Shown: positions 1 through 8,591, counted from the first letter of the stretch. The stretch is DNA of 64,000 bases from Mesorhizobium sp. WSM4311 (GCF_002295115.1 NZ_NSFV01000007.1:186001-250000); one strand, 5' to 3'. Notes: generated by a model not told the origin, from the sequence alone. Program-made: numbers and translations.

Positions 1-24
1 GCACGACCTGACCTCGGCATCCGA

Positions 25-732
25 TCATTGCTGCTGCTTCAGCACGCCGATGATTGCCTTGCCGTCGGTGAAATAGGGGTCGCCGCCGCCATTGCGGCCA
101 GTCCTGGTGGCGCCGATGCCCGCCATGTCGCTGGTCGATGCCAGCAGACCGGCCGCCTTGAGGTCGCCGATCAGGAAGTCGCGTTCGGCGTCGATGTCGG
201 GACCGATGTGATGGGTGATGGCACCGGTGTCGTGGCTGAGGCCGACGCCGCGATCGAAGCTGGCGGCACCCAGCCAGAGCGGACGGCCGTCGTCGCCGAC
301 CGTATCGGTCTGCCAGAAACGCACGTGATGGCGCTGGTCGGCGCTGTCGCCGACCGGCTTTTCGAAAGCGAGATCCTGGGCGCGGCCCTCGAACAGCAGG
401 CGGCTCATCGGCGCATCGGGATAGGGGCGGGAAAACAACACACTTTCGCCGATGTCGATCGCCGTTCTCAAAGTGATCGCGTCGGCTGTATCCCAACCGG
501 CAATGGCGAAGGCGTGGACCACCTCCCTCCCGGTGCCGACAAGGCCGACATTGATCGGGTCGCCTGGAATGCCTTGCGGCGTGTGCGTCACCATTTCGAA
601 GCGTTGGTCGCGGAAGCCGCGCTCGCGGAACGTCCAGAATTCCGGCGCGGCGACATAGGCGAGAACGACCCAGGCGCCTAGCAAGGACGCCAGCCAGATT
701 GTCGCGCGTCGCCGAAGGCTTCGTTGGCTCAT
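25..732 (-). CDS. LssY C-terminal domain protein
   Basis: The protein has 235 residues. One hydrophobic segment near residues 9-25 suggests it is anchored in the inner membrane with the rest outside. The body carries the conserved stretches of the LssY_C family, including HHVRFW, GAASFDRG and HHIGPDIDAERD; the biochemical role of this domain is not established. An in-frame extension upstream to 903 exists, but the ATG at 732 gives the natural membrane-anchor N terminus and the longer form would overlap the divergent gene. The neighbour at 833 is transcribed the other way. The family call is good; function is unknown. Confidence 0.75.
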   Translation of the reverse strand: MSQRSLRRRATIWLASLLGAWVVLAYVAAPEFWTFRERGFRDQRFEMVTHTPQGIPGDPINVGLVGTGREVVHAFAIAGWDTADAITLRTAIDIGESVLFSRPYPDAPMSRLLFEGRAQDLAFEKPVGDSADQRHHVRFWQTDTVGDDGRPLWLGAASFDRGVGLSHDTGAITHHIGPDIDAERDFLIGDLKAAGLLASTSDMAGIGATRTGRNGGGDPYFTDGKAIIGVLKQQQ

Positions 733-832
733 GAAAGAGGCTCGATTCGTGCCGTATCTGTTGCCCGACGGTCCCTGGAAATCAATGGTCAGCCGGTCTA
801 TCGTCGGCCATCGTTTTTGCGCGGGGGCGAGA

Positions 833-1543
833 ATGAAGGGGAAACCGGCAGGCCGCGGACCAATGGCGTTGACCGCCGACCTTGTCGCGAGGGTCGAACG
901 CATCGAACCGGATCCCGGCCCCGAGCCTGGGACAGCCGAGCATAGCGACGCGGAGTTCGACGGCCTTGTCGAGCAACTCCTGTCGCAATACCGGCCTGAG
1001 GCGCTGTGGGTCTTTGCCTACGGCTCGCTGATCTGGAATCCTGAATTCGTTCCTGTCGAGCAGCGCCCAGCCACGGCGCCAGGATGGCACCGCTCATTCT
1101 GTCTGAAACTGACCCGCTGGCGTGGGACCCGCGAATTGCCAGCCCTGATGCTGGCTCTCGACCGCGGTGGCAGTTGCAACGGCATTGTTTACCGACTGCC
1201 CGTGGAAGATCATTTCGGGCAACTCGGCCAGTTGATGCGCCGTGAGATCGATGCCAACCCGCCAACCAATGTGCCGCGCTGGATTAAGGTTCAGACGAGG
1301 GACGGTCCGCTACGCGCCCTGGCCTTCGTCGCCGCGCCGGATGGCAGGGCCTATGCAGGACGCCTGCCGCCGGAGCAGGTCGCCGATACGCTGGCGCGGG
1401 CTGCCGGACATTGGGGTTCGTCGGCGCAGTATCTCTTCCGGACCGTCAGCAAGCTGGAGGACAGCGGTATCCACGACCGGAACCTCTGGCGCGTCCAGGA
1501 TCTGGTGGCACGGCAAATCATCGCTTCCACCGCTGGCGCATGA
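833..1543 (+). CDS. ChaC-like gamma-glutamylcyclotransferase
   Basis: This is a 236-residue protein of the ChaC family, which releases 5-oxoproline from glutathione in the cytoplasm. The family's substrate-binding motif appears as VFAYGSLIWNP around residue 60-70, followed by the expected GWHRSFCLKL and GTRELPALMLALDRGG segments and the C-terminal NLWRVQDLV. The reading frame is open back to 731, but ATG codons at 833 and 863 both fit better; 833 is preceded by the purine-rich GGGGGCGAGA. It stands alone, divergent from the LssY-type gene and convergent with the extensin-like gene. Glutathione as substrate is inferred from the family. Confidence 0.82.
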   Translation: MKGKPAGRGPMALTADLVARVERIEPDPGPEPGTAEHSDAEFDGLVEQLLSQYRPEALWVFAYGSLIWNPEFVPVEQRPATAPGWHRSFCLKLTRWRGTRELPALMLALDRGGSCNGIVYRLPVEDHFGQLGQLMRREIDANPPTNVPRWIKVQTRDGPLRALAFVAAPDGRAYAGRLPPEQVADTLARAAGHWGSSAQYLFRTVSKLEDSGIHDRNLWRVQDLVARQIIASTAGA

Positions 1544-1559
1544 GCCGCCTGATCATCTG

Positions 1560-2366
1560 TTACCGGCAGGCGCGATAGCCGTTCCTGCGGTTCTTGATGT
1601 CGAAATGGAAATGGTTGCGGTGGTCGTAATTGTAGCCGGGTCCCAGCACGGTGGTGAAATACTGGCAGCCATCGGCGCGTACATTGTTGAGGAAGCCGCG
1701 CGTGCGGAAGGCGAACAGGCCGGGCTTGCGCACGTCGATGTCGTCGCCATTGTTGAGTTCGATGCTCATCACGTCGAGCGCATTGCCCTTGCCGTGCTCG
1801 GACAAAACACCTTCGCCGGCGATGTTGCGGCAGGAATAGCTCGAGCCCTGGTGGATGGTCTTGACGCCGGAGAAGTAGCGCCAGCGGGCGGAGGGAACGA
1901 GTTCGTTCTTCGTCCAGGCGGCAAAGGTGGCGGCCATGTCGCAGGTCAGCGTCGCTGCGGGCTTCATCTCGACACTGCCGATGGCCGTGACCTTTACGGG
2001 ATAGTCGATGCCGCACTGGCCTTCATGGATCGGCGCCAGGTCGGTATAGGCGACATCGAGGCGCTTCAGCTGCTGGCGGCAATCGACTTCGCTGGCCGGT
2101 ATCTGCTCGACCGGCGACATCGGCTCATCCATGCGTGGATAGGCGGCCTGCGTCATGTAGGGATTGGAGGGGACAAGCCGCTGCATGCCGGTATATTGCG
2201 GCACGGCCGCGGTTTGCGCGCCGACATCGACCGCCGGCTGCAGCGATAGCACGCTGCCGGTGTTGCAGGCCGAAACCGCGGCGAGGGTAAGGCCGGCGGC
2301 CAGCAGCGTCGCGGGTTTCGATCGGCGCGCGGTGGCGAAAAACACGGCGCGAAATTTGCCGGCCAT
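1560..2366 (-). CDS. Extensin-like lipoprotein (putative murein carboxypeptidase fold)
   Basis: The 268-residue product begins with a basic and hydrophobic leader and a lipobox ending VSAC, with Cys34 as the likely lipidated residue, so it should sit in the envelope. The C-terminal half is an Extensin-like_C domain, a fold related to D-Ala-D-Ala carboxypeptidases and LAS-type murein peptidases. The metal-site motifs are present: SEHGKGNALD and HRNHFHFD. It lies next to a second gene of the same family on the same strand, separated by a palindromic repeat. A murein-related role is inferred from the fold. Confidence 0.8.
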   Translation of the reverse strand: MAGKFRAVFFATARRSKPATLLAAGLTLAAVSACNTGSVLSLQPAVDVGAQTAAVPQYTGMQRLVPSNPYMTQAAYPRMDEPMSPVEQIPASEVDCRQQLKRLDVAYTDLAPIHEGQCGIDYPVKVTAIGSVEMKPAATLTCDMAATFAAWTKNELVPSARWRYFSGVKTIHQGSSYSCRNIAGEGVLSEHGKGNALDVMSIELNNGDDIDVRKPGLFAFRTRGFLNNVRADGCQYFTTVLGPGYNYDHRNHFHFDIKNRRNGYRACR

Positions 2367-2384
2367 TGGCGGAATCCTGTCCCC

Positions 2385-2467
2385 GAACCTGATCCCGATC
2401 AGGTTCTACCTTTTGCCTGGCCATGATCCTTTCCGAAAACTGGGTTCCACTTTTCGGGATCATGGCC
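2385..2467. repeat. Double palindromic intergenic repeat
   Basis: Two adjacent palindromes fill the gap between the extensin-like genes. The first has perfect 10-bp arms at 2385-2394 and 2397-2406. The second has 11-bp arms GGCCATGATCC (2419-2429) and its complement (2457-2467), with a nested CCGAAAA/TTTTCGG pair. This compound element resembles dispersed repeats common between Mesorhizobium genes. It may also act as a terminator or affect mRNA stability, but no T-run follows. Confidence 0.7.
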
Positions 2468-2559
2468 GGATATCCGGCATTTTAACGATCAAGGGTAAAG
2501 GAAAACTCAGCGCCCGCATTCACGCCTGCGGCGGAAATGCGGCGGCGATCGTTGAGGGC

Positions 2560-3732
2560 CTACTGGCAGAACGTGCCGCCATGCCTGCGCGGCTCGAGAT
2601 CGAGGTGGAAGTGCAGCGCGTGGTCGGCGTCTGCTCCCGGTCCGAGCACGGTCTTGAATGGACCGCAGGCGGCCTTGCGCACCGCGTTGAGGAATTTGGC
2701 ATCCTTCTCGGGCGGCGTTGGGCCGACCTCGACCTTCCGGCCGTCGGACAAGGTGAAGCTGGCGATGTCGAGCGCATTGCCGAAGGCGTGCTCGGACAGT
2801 TTCCCGGTGCCGTGGCGCGGACGGCAGACGAAGGCCGATGCCTGGCCGATCGATTTGAGGTCGGCGCCGAATTCGGCTTTCGCCGCCGGCTGGATGATTT
2901 CGGCGGCAAAGCGCGCCGCCGCTTCGGCCATCGGGCAGTTGAGCTCGGTGCCGGGGGCGATGGCGATCGACTTGCCAAGGCTCTTCAGCACCAGGGGGTA
3001 GGGGATGGAGCAGCCGATTTCGGGATTGCTTTCCGCATTGTGCTCCTCGAATTCGACGCCGAGCGCCTTCAGCCGTTCGCGGCAGGCGACTTCCTCGGCG
3101 GGCATCTTTTCGCCAGGCCGGTCGGCCGAGCGCGGGTCGGGAAGCATTTTCTCATCGCCGGCATCCGCCGGTTTTGGCGGCGGCTGCGGGGCCATGGCAG
3201 GAGGCCCAACCTCTGGTTCCGTAGTGTCGGGTCTTTGTGTCGGGATCGGCACCTCGGCTGGCGGCTCCGGCTCGCTCTCCGTTTTGGTTGACGGCGTTCG
3301 GGACGAAGGTTCGGGGGCTGACGGCTCGGGATGTGCCTGCTTTGCATGACGAGACTTTTCCTCATTGAGCTGGTTGGAGGCGTCCGGGGCCTTTGGACCT
3401 TCCGTCTTTTGCTCTTCCGCCGGTGCGGCGTCGGCCTTTGGAGCGTCCGCGGGACGCGGCTCCGGCACTGGAACCTCGGCGGGCGAGGTCTGCTGCTCCG
3501 GCGTTTCCTGTGGCGCCTGCTTTGGCGGCTGCTTGCCCCGCGCTCTCACGCGGTGCTTGAACCTCGGCCTTCGCGGCTGGTCCAGACGCTGCGTCGACGA
3601 CTGATCCATCCGAGGGGATAGTGGCTGGTAATGCCTGTGACGATGTCTGGCGTCGGCCGGTGTCGCCAGCAGGACCGCAGCCGCCAGAAGCAGCGCCAAG
3701 GTGCAAAGTCGGGAAAAGCTCAGCGTTGCCAT
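2560..3732 (-). CDS. Extensin-like secreted protein with proline-rich linker
   Basis: This 390-residue protein has a signal peptide (start MATLSFSRL, cleavage after ATPADA), then about 180 residues rich in Pro, Glu, Lys and Ala, then an Extensin-like_C domain. The domain holds SEHAFGNALD and HALHFHLD, matching the metal-site motifs of the paralogue at 1560-2366. The frame is open to 3792, but the ATG at 3732 places the signal peptide at the N terminus. The linker probably spans the cell wall or periplasm. The domain family is clear; the enzymatic activity is inferred. Confidence 0.78.
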   Translation of the reverse strand: MATLSFSRLCTLALLLAAAVLLATPADARHRHRHYQPLSPRMDQSSTQRLDQPRRPRFKHRVRARGKQPPKQAPQETPEQQTSPAEVPVPEPRPADAPKADAAPAEEQKTEGPKAPDASNQLNEEKSRHAKQAHPEPSAPEPSSRTPSTKTESEPEPPAEVPIPTQRPDTTEPEVGPPAMAPQPPPKPADAGDEKMLPDPRSADRPGEKMPAEEVACRERLKALGVEFEEHNAESNPEIGCSIPYPLVLKSLGKSIAIAPGTELNCPMAEAAARFAAEIIQPAAKAEFGADLKSIGQASAFVCRPRHGTGKLSEHAFGNALDIASFTLSDGRKVEVGPTPPEKDAKFLNAVRKAACGPFKTVLGPGADADHALHFHLDLEPRRHGGTFCQ

Positions 3733-3809
3733 CGCTCCGAAACGGCGCCGGCATGCTGGAAGTTGCCTCGACGAACGCTTTGCGCCGATCACAATCGGTT
3801 ACCACGGCG

Positions 3810-4235
3810 TTACGCGCCGATCGCTTCGAGGCCTTCCTCCAGCCAGTCGGCGAGCAGCGGCATGCCAAGCAGGTACTTGGCCGTGCGCTTGTTGGCGCGT
3901 TCGCGCGCCGCCGTCACGGCGTCCACCCATTCCGAGGCGTCGTAGTCGCCGCGGCCGACCCAGGCGAGCGCGACCAGTTCGGCGGCTTCATCGACATTGA
4001 GGTCGTTGATCAGTTCGCGCAGTTCCTCTTCGGTCAGGTTTTCCGAACTTTCCTCGACAAGGCCGTCATGGTGATGATTGTCGTGCGTGTCGCCGTCGAA
4101 CTCGATCTCGTGTTCGGCACCGTCGGCATAGTCCTCGTTGACAGCGGCACTCAACGCCTTGGCCTTGAGGATGAACAGGCGCACGGTATCGGGGCCGATC
4201 GTAAGATCCCAGTCCTTTTCAAGCCGCCGCTGCAC
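3810..4235 (-). CDS. DUF3775 domain protein
   Basis: The product is a 141-residue acidic cytoplasmic protein that matches the DUF3775 family of Rhizobiales. Conserved features are the N-terminal LTIGPDTVRLFILKAKAL segment, a His/Asp/Glu-rich middle (residues 40-65) and the C-terminal TAKYLLGMPLLADWLEEGL. No catalytic motif is apparent. The gene has its own space between the second extensin-like gene and the divergent TPR gene. Function is unknown. Confidence 0.75.
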   Translation of the reverse strand: MQRRLEKDWDLTIGPDTVRLFILKAKALSAAVNEDYADGAEHEIEFDGDTHDNHHHDGLVEESSENLTEEELRELINDLNVDEAAELVALAWVGRGDYDASEWVDAVTAARERANKRTAKYLLGMPLLADWLEEGLEAIGA

Positions 4236-4376
4236 GGGCCGTCTCCGTCAGTCGTTTGCCCGGATGATAGCGGATTTCCGGCCTCCGTCACCTGATGTTC
4301 TCAACGTGATTTTTCCGGGATGAAACGCGGGACGCTTGGCGTTAGTGTTGCATTCTCACCCCTCAAGGAGGCTTCG

Positions 4377-4913
4377 ATGCACAAAAGAATGCTGATCCAG
4401 GCCGCGACTGCCCTTGTCGCGCTGCAGTTCTTCGCTGTCCCGGTATTCGCCGCGGGCAGTAGTGGTGGCAGCGACCAGACTGTCACCCAGTGCAAGAAGG
4501 GAGAGGTCTGGGACAAGAAGAAGAAAAAGTGTGTCGCTCCTCAGGAAGGCATGCTGGACGACGACAGCATCTATGATGCAGGCCATGCGCTGGCGATGGC
4601 CGGGCGCTATGACGAGGCGATCTCGGTGCTTACCCTCGCCGCCAACAAGCAGGATCCGCGCATCCTCAACTATCTCGGCTATTCGCACCGCCATTCCGGC
4701 CGTGTCACGGTCGGTCTCGGCTATTACGAGGAAGCGCTGCGCATCGACCCGAACTACACCCTGGTGCGCGAATATCTCGGCGAGGCGCATCTGCAGATCG
4801 GTGACCTCGCCGGCGCCCAGCAGCAACTGATGGAAATCGAGAAGCGCACCGGCAAGGGCTCGCGCGAATACGGCATGCTGTCCGAGCAGATCGAGCATTT
4901 CATGCGGAGCTGA
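4377..4913 (+). CDS. Secreted TPR-repeat protein
   Basis: A 178-residue protein with a signal peptide of about 25 residues (MHKRMLIQ to VFA), a short Gly/Ser stretch, a Lys-rich segment with one Cys pair (QCKKGEVWDKKKKKC), and two to three tetratricopeptide repeats from about residue 60. The start at 4377 is set by a strong AAGGAGG site 8-9 bases upstream; an upstream in-frame ATG at 4320 has none. TPR domains mediate protein contacts; the partner is not evident. A clean intrinsic terminator follows, so the gene is probably monocistronic. Confidence 0.78.
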   Translation: MHKRMLIQAATALVALQFFAVPVFAAGSSGGSDQTVTQCKKGEVWDKKKKKCVAPQEGMLDDDSIYDAGHALAMAGRYDEAISVLTLAANKQDPRILNYLGYSHRHSGRVTVGLGYYEEALRIDPNYTLVREYLGEAHLQIGDLAGAQQQLMEIEKRTGKGSREYGMLSEQIEHFMRS

Positions 4914-4937
4914 TCAGGCTCCCCAGGCTTATCGAAG

Positions 4938-4965
4938 CGGCCGCGAGCGATCGCGGCCGTTTTTT
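4938..4965 (+). terminator. Intrinsic terminator after the TPR gene
   Basis: A perfect 9-bp stem CGGCCGCGA/TCGCGGCCG with a GCGA loop is followed by six T residues, 24 bases after the stop codon. Confidence 0.92.
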
Positions 4966-5058
4966 GTTGCCGCCCGCCTCACCTGCCACCGCCTCTGGTG
5001 AAAGCGGGGATGATTTTTGCAAAACCGATTTTTGGGCGTGAAAAACCCGCGAAGGTTG

Positions 5059-5124
5059 CTATATTGGGGGAAATTGCGGTGAAACGGTTCCGTTAGCCCG
5101 AGGCTGCCGGACCGTTTTCTTTTT
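5059..5124 (+). promoter_or_regulatory. greA leader with internal terminator hairpin
   Basis: A CTATAT -10-like box (5059-5064) lies upstream of a long imperfect hairpin (AAACGG at 5082 pairing with CCGTTT at 5112, inner stem AGCC/GGCT) that ends in TTTTCTTTTT (5115-5124). This terminator-like structure sits about 60 bases before the greA start, so part of the transcription may stop in the leader and yield a short RNA. A second CCCCCG/CGGGGG hairpin lies at 5144-5160 just before the ribosome site. No clear -35 box is visible. Confidence 0.6.
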
Positions 5125-5184
5125 GTACCCAACGACAAGGCTTCCCCCGAAACGCGGGGGTGGCGGCAGGAAAGGTCAGGCATC

Positions 5185-5658
5185 ATGAACAAGGTCCCGA
5201 TGACAGGCGAGGGGTTCGCGTCATTGAAGGAAGAACTGCGCTGGCGCCAGCAGGAAGAGCGGCCGCGCATCATCGAGGCGATCTCCGAGGCGCGCTCGCA
5301 TGGCGACCTGTCCGAAAATGCCGAATACCACGCCGCCAAGGAGGCGCAGAGCCTGAATGAGGGCCGCGTCAACGAGCTCGAGGACCTGATCGCGCGCGCC
5401 GAGGTGATCGACGTCACCAAGCTCAGCGGCGACAAGGTCAAGTTCGGCGCCACCGTCGTGCTGGTCGACGAGGACACCGAGGAAAAGAAGACTTATCAGA
5501 TCGTCGGCGACCAGGAAGCGGACGTGAAGTCCGGCCGCATCTCGATCTCCTCGCCGATCGCGCGCGCATTGATCGGCAAGGAAGTTGGCGACGCCATCGA
5601 GGTCAATGCGCCCGGCGGTGCCAGGGGGTATGAGATCGTCCAGGTGCAGTTTATTTAG
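5185..5658 (+). CDS. greA: Transcription elongation factor GreA
   Basis: The 157-residue protein matches GreA along its whole length. Residues 1-75 form the N-terminal coiled coil with the conserved GDLSENAEYHAAKE segment, whose acidic tip stimulates RNA cleavage in backtracked RNA polymerase. The C-terminal FKBP-like domain shows ARVLVDEDT-type and SISSPIARALIGK segments. The start is supported by GCAGGAAAGG upstream. It is convergent with waaC, and the two stop codons form the base of one inverted repeat. Confidence 0.96.
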   Translation: MNKVPMTGEGFASLKEELRWRQQEERPRIIEAISEARSHGDLSENAEYHAAKEAQSLNEGRVNELEDLIARAEVIDVTKLSGDKVKFGATVVLVDEDTEEKKTYQIVGDQEADVKSGRISISSPIARALIGKEVGDAIEVNAPGGARGYEIVQVQFI

Positions 5659-5692
5659 GGCCTCTTGATAGTTCTATTTTTAAAAGGCCCTA
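5656..5692. repeat. Inverted repeat built on two convergent stop codons
   Basis: TAGGGCCT (5656-5663) and AGGCCCTA (5685-5692) are perfect complements. The left arm starts with the greA TAG stop and the right arm ends with the waaC TAG stop on the other strand. The 21-base interior is AT-rich and contains T5. It probably serves as a shared bidirectional 3' end. Confidence 0.65.
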
Positions 5693-6664
5693 AGCTGGCG
5701 CCTGCAATTTGAGATTAAGCAGCGTGCCGGCTTCCGCCACCACCTCCGCGGGCGTCAGACGTCCACCAGGGGCGGCCAGCAGTGTCGACGCAAATTGCCC
5801 ACGCGGACCCGTCAAACCCGGCTCCGTCGCCAAAAACACAGCAACCGTCGGCAGGCCGAAGGCGCTGGCGAGGTGGGTCAGGCCGGTGTCGGCGCCGATG
5901 ACCAGCGTGGAGCGGCCGAGGATGGCGGCGATGTCGGCCAGCGGCGATTTTGGCACCACGACCGTGGACGGCACGACCCTGGCGATGGCTTCGGCCACGG
6001 ACTTCTCACGTTCGTTCGACCAGGTGGTGACCGGCATCATGCCGCGCTCGACCAGCAGGCGGGCGGTCCCGATCCAGTCCTCGACAGGCCATTTCTTGTC
6101 CTCGCGGCTGGTGCCGTGCAACAGGAAGGCGGTTTTTCCGGTGATGGCGGCGAGAGCGCCGGGTGGGGGCACGATGCCTGAAGCGAGCGTCGACAGATCG
6201 GGCTGATAGCCAAGCGCCAGCCCGAACAGCCGCCGCGTCCGCTCGATGGCGTGCAGGTTGCGCGGCACGCCGTAGGTGACGTCGTAGAACATGGTCGCCG
6301 AGGGTTCGCGCGCGCTCGACCGGTCGAAGCCGGCGATCGGTGCGCGCGCCTGCCGCGCCACCAGGGCCGATTTCAGCAGGCCCTGTGCGTCGACGACCAG
6401 ATCGTAGCGGCATTCGCGCAAGGTTCGGCGTAGCGCGGCCGCCTCGCGCCAGGTGCTGTCCCTGAAAAGCGCCTTGCGCCAGCGCCGGATGGCCACCGTA
6501 TGGATCCTGCCGACCGCCGGGTGCAGGGCGACAATGCCGGCAAACGCCTCCTCGACGCACCAGTCGAAGGAAACGTCGGGCCGGTGCAGGCTGGCATCCT
6601 CGACGGCCGGAAAGGTGTGGATGACATCGCCCATCGACGATGTCTTGACGATCAGGACCTTCAT
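5690..6664 (-). CDS. waaC: LPS heptosyltransferase I
   Basis: A 324-residue GT9 family glycosyltransferase that adds the first L,D-heptose to Kdo on the inner face of the cytoplasmic membrane. Recognisable parts are the N-terminal MKVLIVKTSSMGDVIHTFPA motif, the central FLLHGTSREDKKWP and the C-terminal nucleotide-sugar site GADTGLTHLASAFG. Its ATG overlaps the waaF stop by four bases, so the two are translationally coupled. The other GT9 gene in the operon is the waaF type; assignment of I versus II rests on the SSMGDV versus RWVGDM N termini. Confidence 0.9.
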   Translation of the reverse strand: MKVLIVKTSSMGDVIHTFPAVEDASLHRPDVSFDWCVEEAFAGIVALHPAVGRIHTVAIRRWRKALFRDSTWREAAALRRTLRECRYDLVVDAQGLLKSALVARQARAPIAGFDRSSAREPSATMFYDVTYGVPRNLHAIERTRRLFGLALGYQPDLSTLASGIVPPPGALAAITGKTAFLLHGTSREDKKWPVEDWIGTARLLVERGMMPVTTWSNEREKSVAEAIARVVPSTVVVPKSPLADIAAILGRSTLVIGADTGLTHLASAFGLPTVAVFLATEPGLTGPRGQFASTLLAAPGGRLTPAEVVAEAGTLLNLKLQAPA

Positions 6665-7668
6665 GCCGCGGCCGGGAATTCCAGCAGCCGCTCCGCCGCC
6701 GCCGCTACCTGGCCGACTTCCATTGTCTTCAGGCAGTTGAGATGGCCGAGCGGGCAGATCTTCTGGTGGCAGGGCGAGCAGGAGAGGTGCAGCCAGACCA
6801 ACTCGCGCCGTTCCGCCAGCGGCGGCGTGTTTTCGGGCGAGGTCGAGCCGTAGACGGCAACGATCGGCGTGCCGACGCTTGCCGCGACATGCATCAGTCC
6901 GCTGTCGTTGGACACAGCCAGCCTTGCCGCGGCGATCAGGTCGATGGCGTCCTCCAGACGTGTCTGGCCGGCGAGGTCGACGACGCCGGGGGCAAGGGCA
7001 GCGATCTCGGCAGTGACGTCGCGGTCGTTCTTCGAACCGAACAGGGCGACCTTCAGGCCCTTGTCCACGAACTCGCGGGCAAGGCCGGCATAGCTTTCGC
7101 TCGGCCAGCGCTTGGCCGGGCCGAATTCGGCGCCAGGCATCAGGGCGACGAATTTCTGCCGCGCCAGCCCGAAACGGTCGAGCAGGGCGGCTTGGTTGCC
7201 GGCATCCACGGTCAGATGGGGCGCGCGAAAACTGCCGCCCCTGGCGAGACTGAAATAGGCCTGCGCGGTGCGCCGTTTCACGGCGTTCGGCAGCGGCACG
7301 ATGTCGGTCAGCAATCCATAGCGCATTTCGCGCAGATGGCCGACACGGCGCGGAATGCGGGCAAAGAAGGGGATCAGCGCCGATTTCCAGCTGCCCGGCA
7401 GGACATAGGCCATGTCGTAGCGGCCGCGCAGCAGGCGGCCGAAGCGGCGGCGATGGGTAAATTCGAGCGCGCCGGGTTTCAGCGGAAAGTCGATCTGCTG
7501 GCGGATCTCGGGCATGCGCTTGACCAGCGGTGCCGCCCAGGCCGGCGCGAGCACGTCGATCGCGGCGTTGGGATGGAGCTCCTTCAGCGCCGAGAACAGG
7601 CACTGCGCCATCACCATGTCGCCCACCCAGCGTGGGCCGATCACGAGGATCGTTGGGCTTTCAGCCAT
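6661..7668 (-). CDS. waaF: LPS heptosyltransferase II
   Basis: A 335-residue GT9 enzyme expected to add the second heptose of the LPS inner core. Diagnostic segments are ILVIGPRWVGDMVMAQ at the N terminus, LMPGAEFGPAKRWP in the middle and VSNDSGLMHVAASVGTP plus GSTSPENTPP in the C-terminal ADP-heptose site. The start overlaps the end of hldD by 28 bases and the stop overlaps the waaC start by four, so hldD-waaF-waaC form a tightly coupled operon. Confidence 0.92.
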   Translation of the reverse strand: MAESPTILVIGPRWVGDMVMAQCLFSALKELHPNAAIDVLAPAWAAPLVKRMPEIRQQIDFPLKPGALEFTHRRRFGRLLRGRYDMAYVLPGSWKSALIPFFARIPRRVGHLREMRYGLLTDIVPLPNAVKRRTAQAYFSLARGGSFRAPHLTVDAGNQAALLDRFGLARQKFVALMPGAEFGPAKRWPSESYAGLAREFVDKGLKVALFGSKNDRDVTAEIAALAPGVVDLAGQTRLEDAIDLIAAARLAVSNDSGLMHVAASVGTPIVAVYGSTSPENTPPLAERRELVWLHLSCSPCHQKICPLGHLNCLKTMEVGQVAAAAERLLEFPAAA

Positions 7669-8591
7669 TCGACATAGTCTCTGACACCGGTTTCCACTGT
7701 CCGGAACTGGCCGTTGTAACCGGCCGCGCGCAAACGGGACATATCAGCTTGCGTGAAGCTCTGGTAGCTGCCCTTGAGGTGATCGGGGAAGGGGATGAAC
7801 TCGATCTCGCCCTTGCCCAGCGTATCGATGACGGTTTCGGCGATGGCGCGGAACGGTTGGGCACGGCCGGTACCGCAGTTGAAGATGCCGCTAGAACCCC
7901 GCTTCCACAGCCATAGATTGACGTCGGCGACATCGCCGACATGGATGAAGTCGCGGCTCTGTTGGCCGGGGCCGAAGCCGTCATAGGCGCCGAACAGTTT
8001 CGGATTCTCGCCGCGCTCGACCTGGTTGAACAGATGGAAGGCGACCGAGGCCATGGCGCCCTTGTGCGCCTCGCGCGGACCATAGACGTTGAAGTAGCGC
8101 AGGCCCGAGACCTGCGAATGGTCGGTGTCGAAGACGGTGCGCCTGACATAGTCGTCGAACAGCTTCTTCGAATAGGCATAGACGTTGAGCGGCCGCTCGA
8201 GCGCCGGCTCCTCGCGAAACTCGGAACCGCCACCGTAGACGGAAGCCGAGGAGGCGTAGAGGAAGGGCACGCGCAGGGCCTGGCAGGCATGCAGCAGCCG
8301 CTTCGAATAAGCAAAATTCACCTCCATCATGAACTTGCCGTTCCACTCGGTGGTGGTCGAGCAGGCGCCCTGGTGGAACACGGCCTCGACACGACCGAGC
8401 GAGCCGGCCTCGAAGCTCGACAGGAATTCATCCTTGTCGAGATAGTCGGCTATTTTCAAATCGGCGAGATTGGCGATCTTGTGGCCGTCGGTGAGATCAT
8501 CGACGACGAGGATGTCGTCATGGCCTTCGGCATTGAGCGCGGCGACGATGTTGGAGCCGATCATGCCGGCGCCGCCCGTGACGATGATCAT
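7641..8591 (-). CDS. hldD: ADP-L-glycero-D-manno-heptose 6-epimerase
   Basis: A 316-residue extended SDR enzyme that converts ADP-D,D-heptose to ADP-L,D-heptose. The N-terminal NAD site is MIIVTGGAGMIGSN, and the catalytic YxxxK is in VYAYSKKLFD; FNVYGPREAHKG and HVGDVADVNLW are typical of HldD. The start at 8591 was chosen because the Rossmann motif begins there; the upstream in-frame extension to 8684 has no family character. It is the first gene of the minus-strand core operon. Confidence 0.93.
   Translation of the reverse strand: MIIVTGGAGMIGSNIVAALNAEGHDDILVVDDLTDGHKIANLADLKIADYLDKDEFLSSFEAGSLGRVEAVFHQGACSTTTEWNGKFMMEVNFAYSKRLLHACQALRVPFLYASSASVYGGGSEFREEPALERPLNVYAYSKKLFDDYVRRTVFDTDHSQVSGLRYFNVYGPREAHKGAMASVAFHLFNQVERGENPKLFGAYDGFGPGQQSRDFIHVGDVADVNLWLWKRGSSGIFNCGTGRAQPFRAIAETVIDTLGKGEIEFIPFPDHLKGSYQSFTQADMSRLRAAGYNGQFRTVETGVRDYVEWLKAQRSS

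Noticed and set aside
28..681. Long plus-strand open frame opposite the LssY-type gene
   Set aside because: It lacks family motifs and mirrors the codons of the real minus-strand gene; GC-rich DNA gives many such shadows.
5690..7603. 637-residue frame covering waaC and part of waaF
   Set aside because: Only its last 324 codons (from 6664) are WaaC; the front part is waaF read out of frame.
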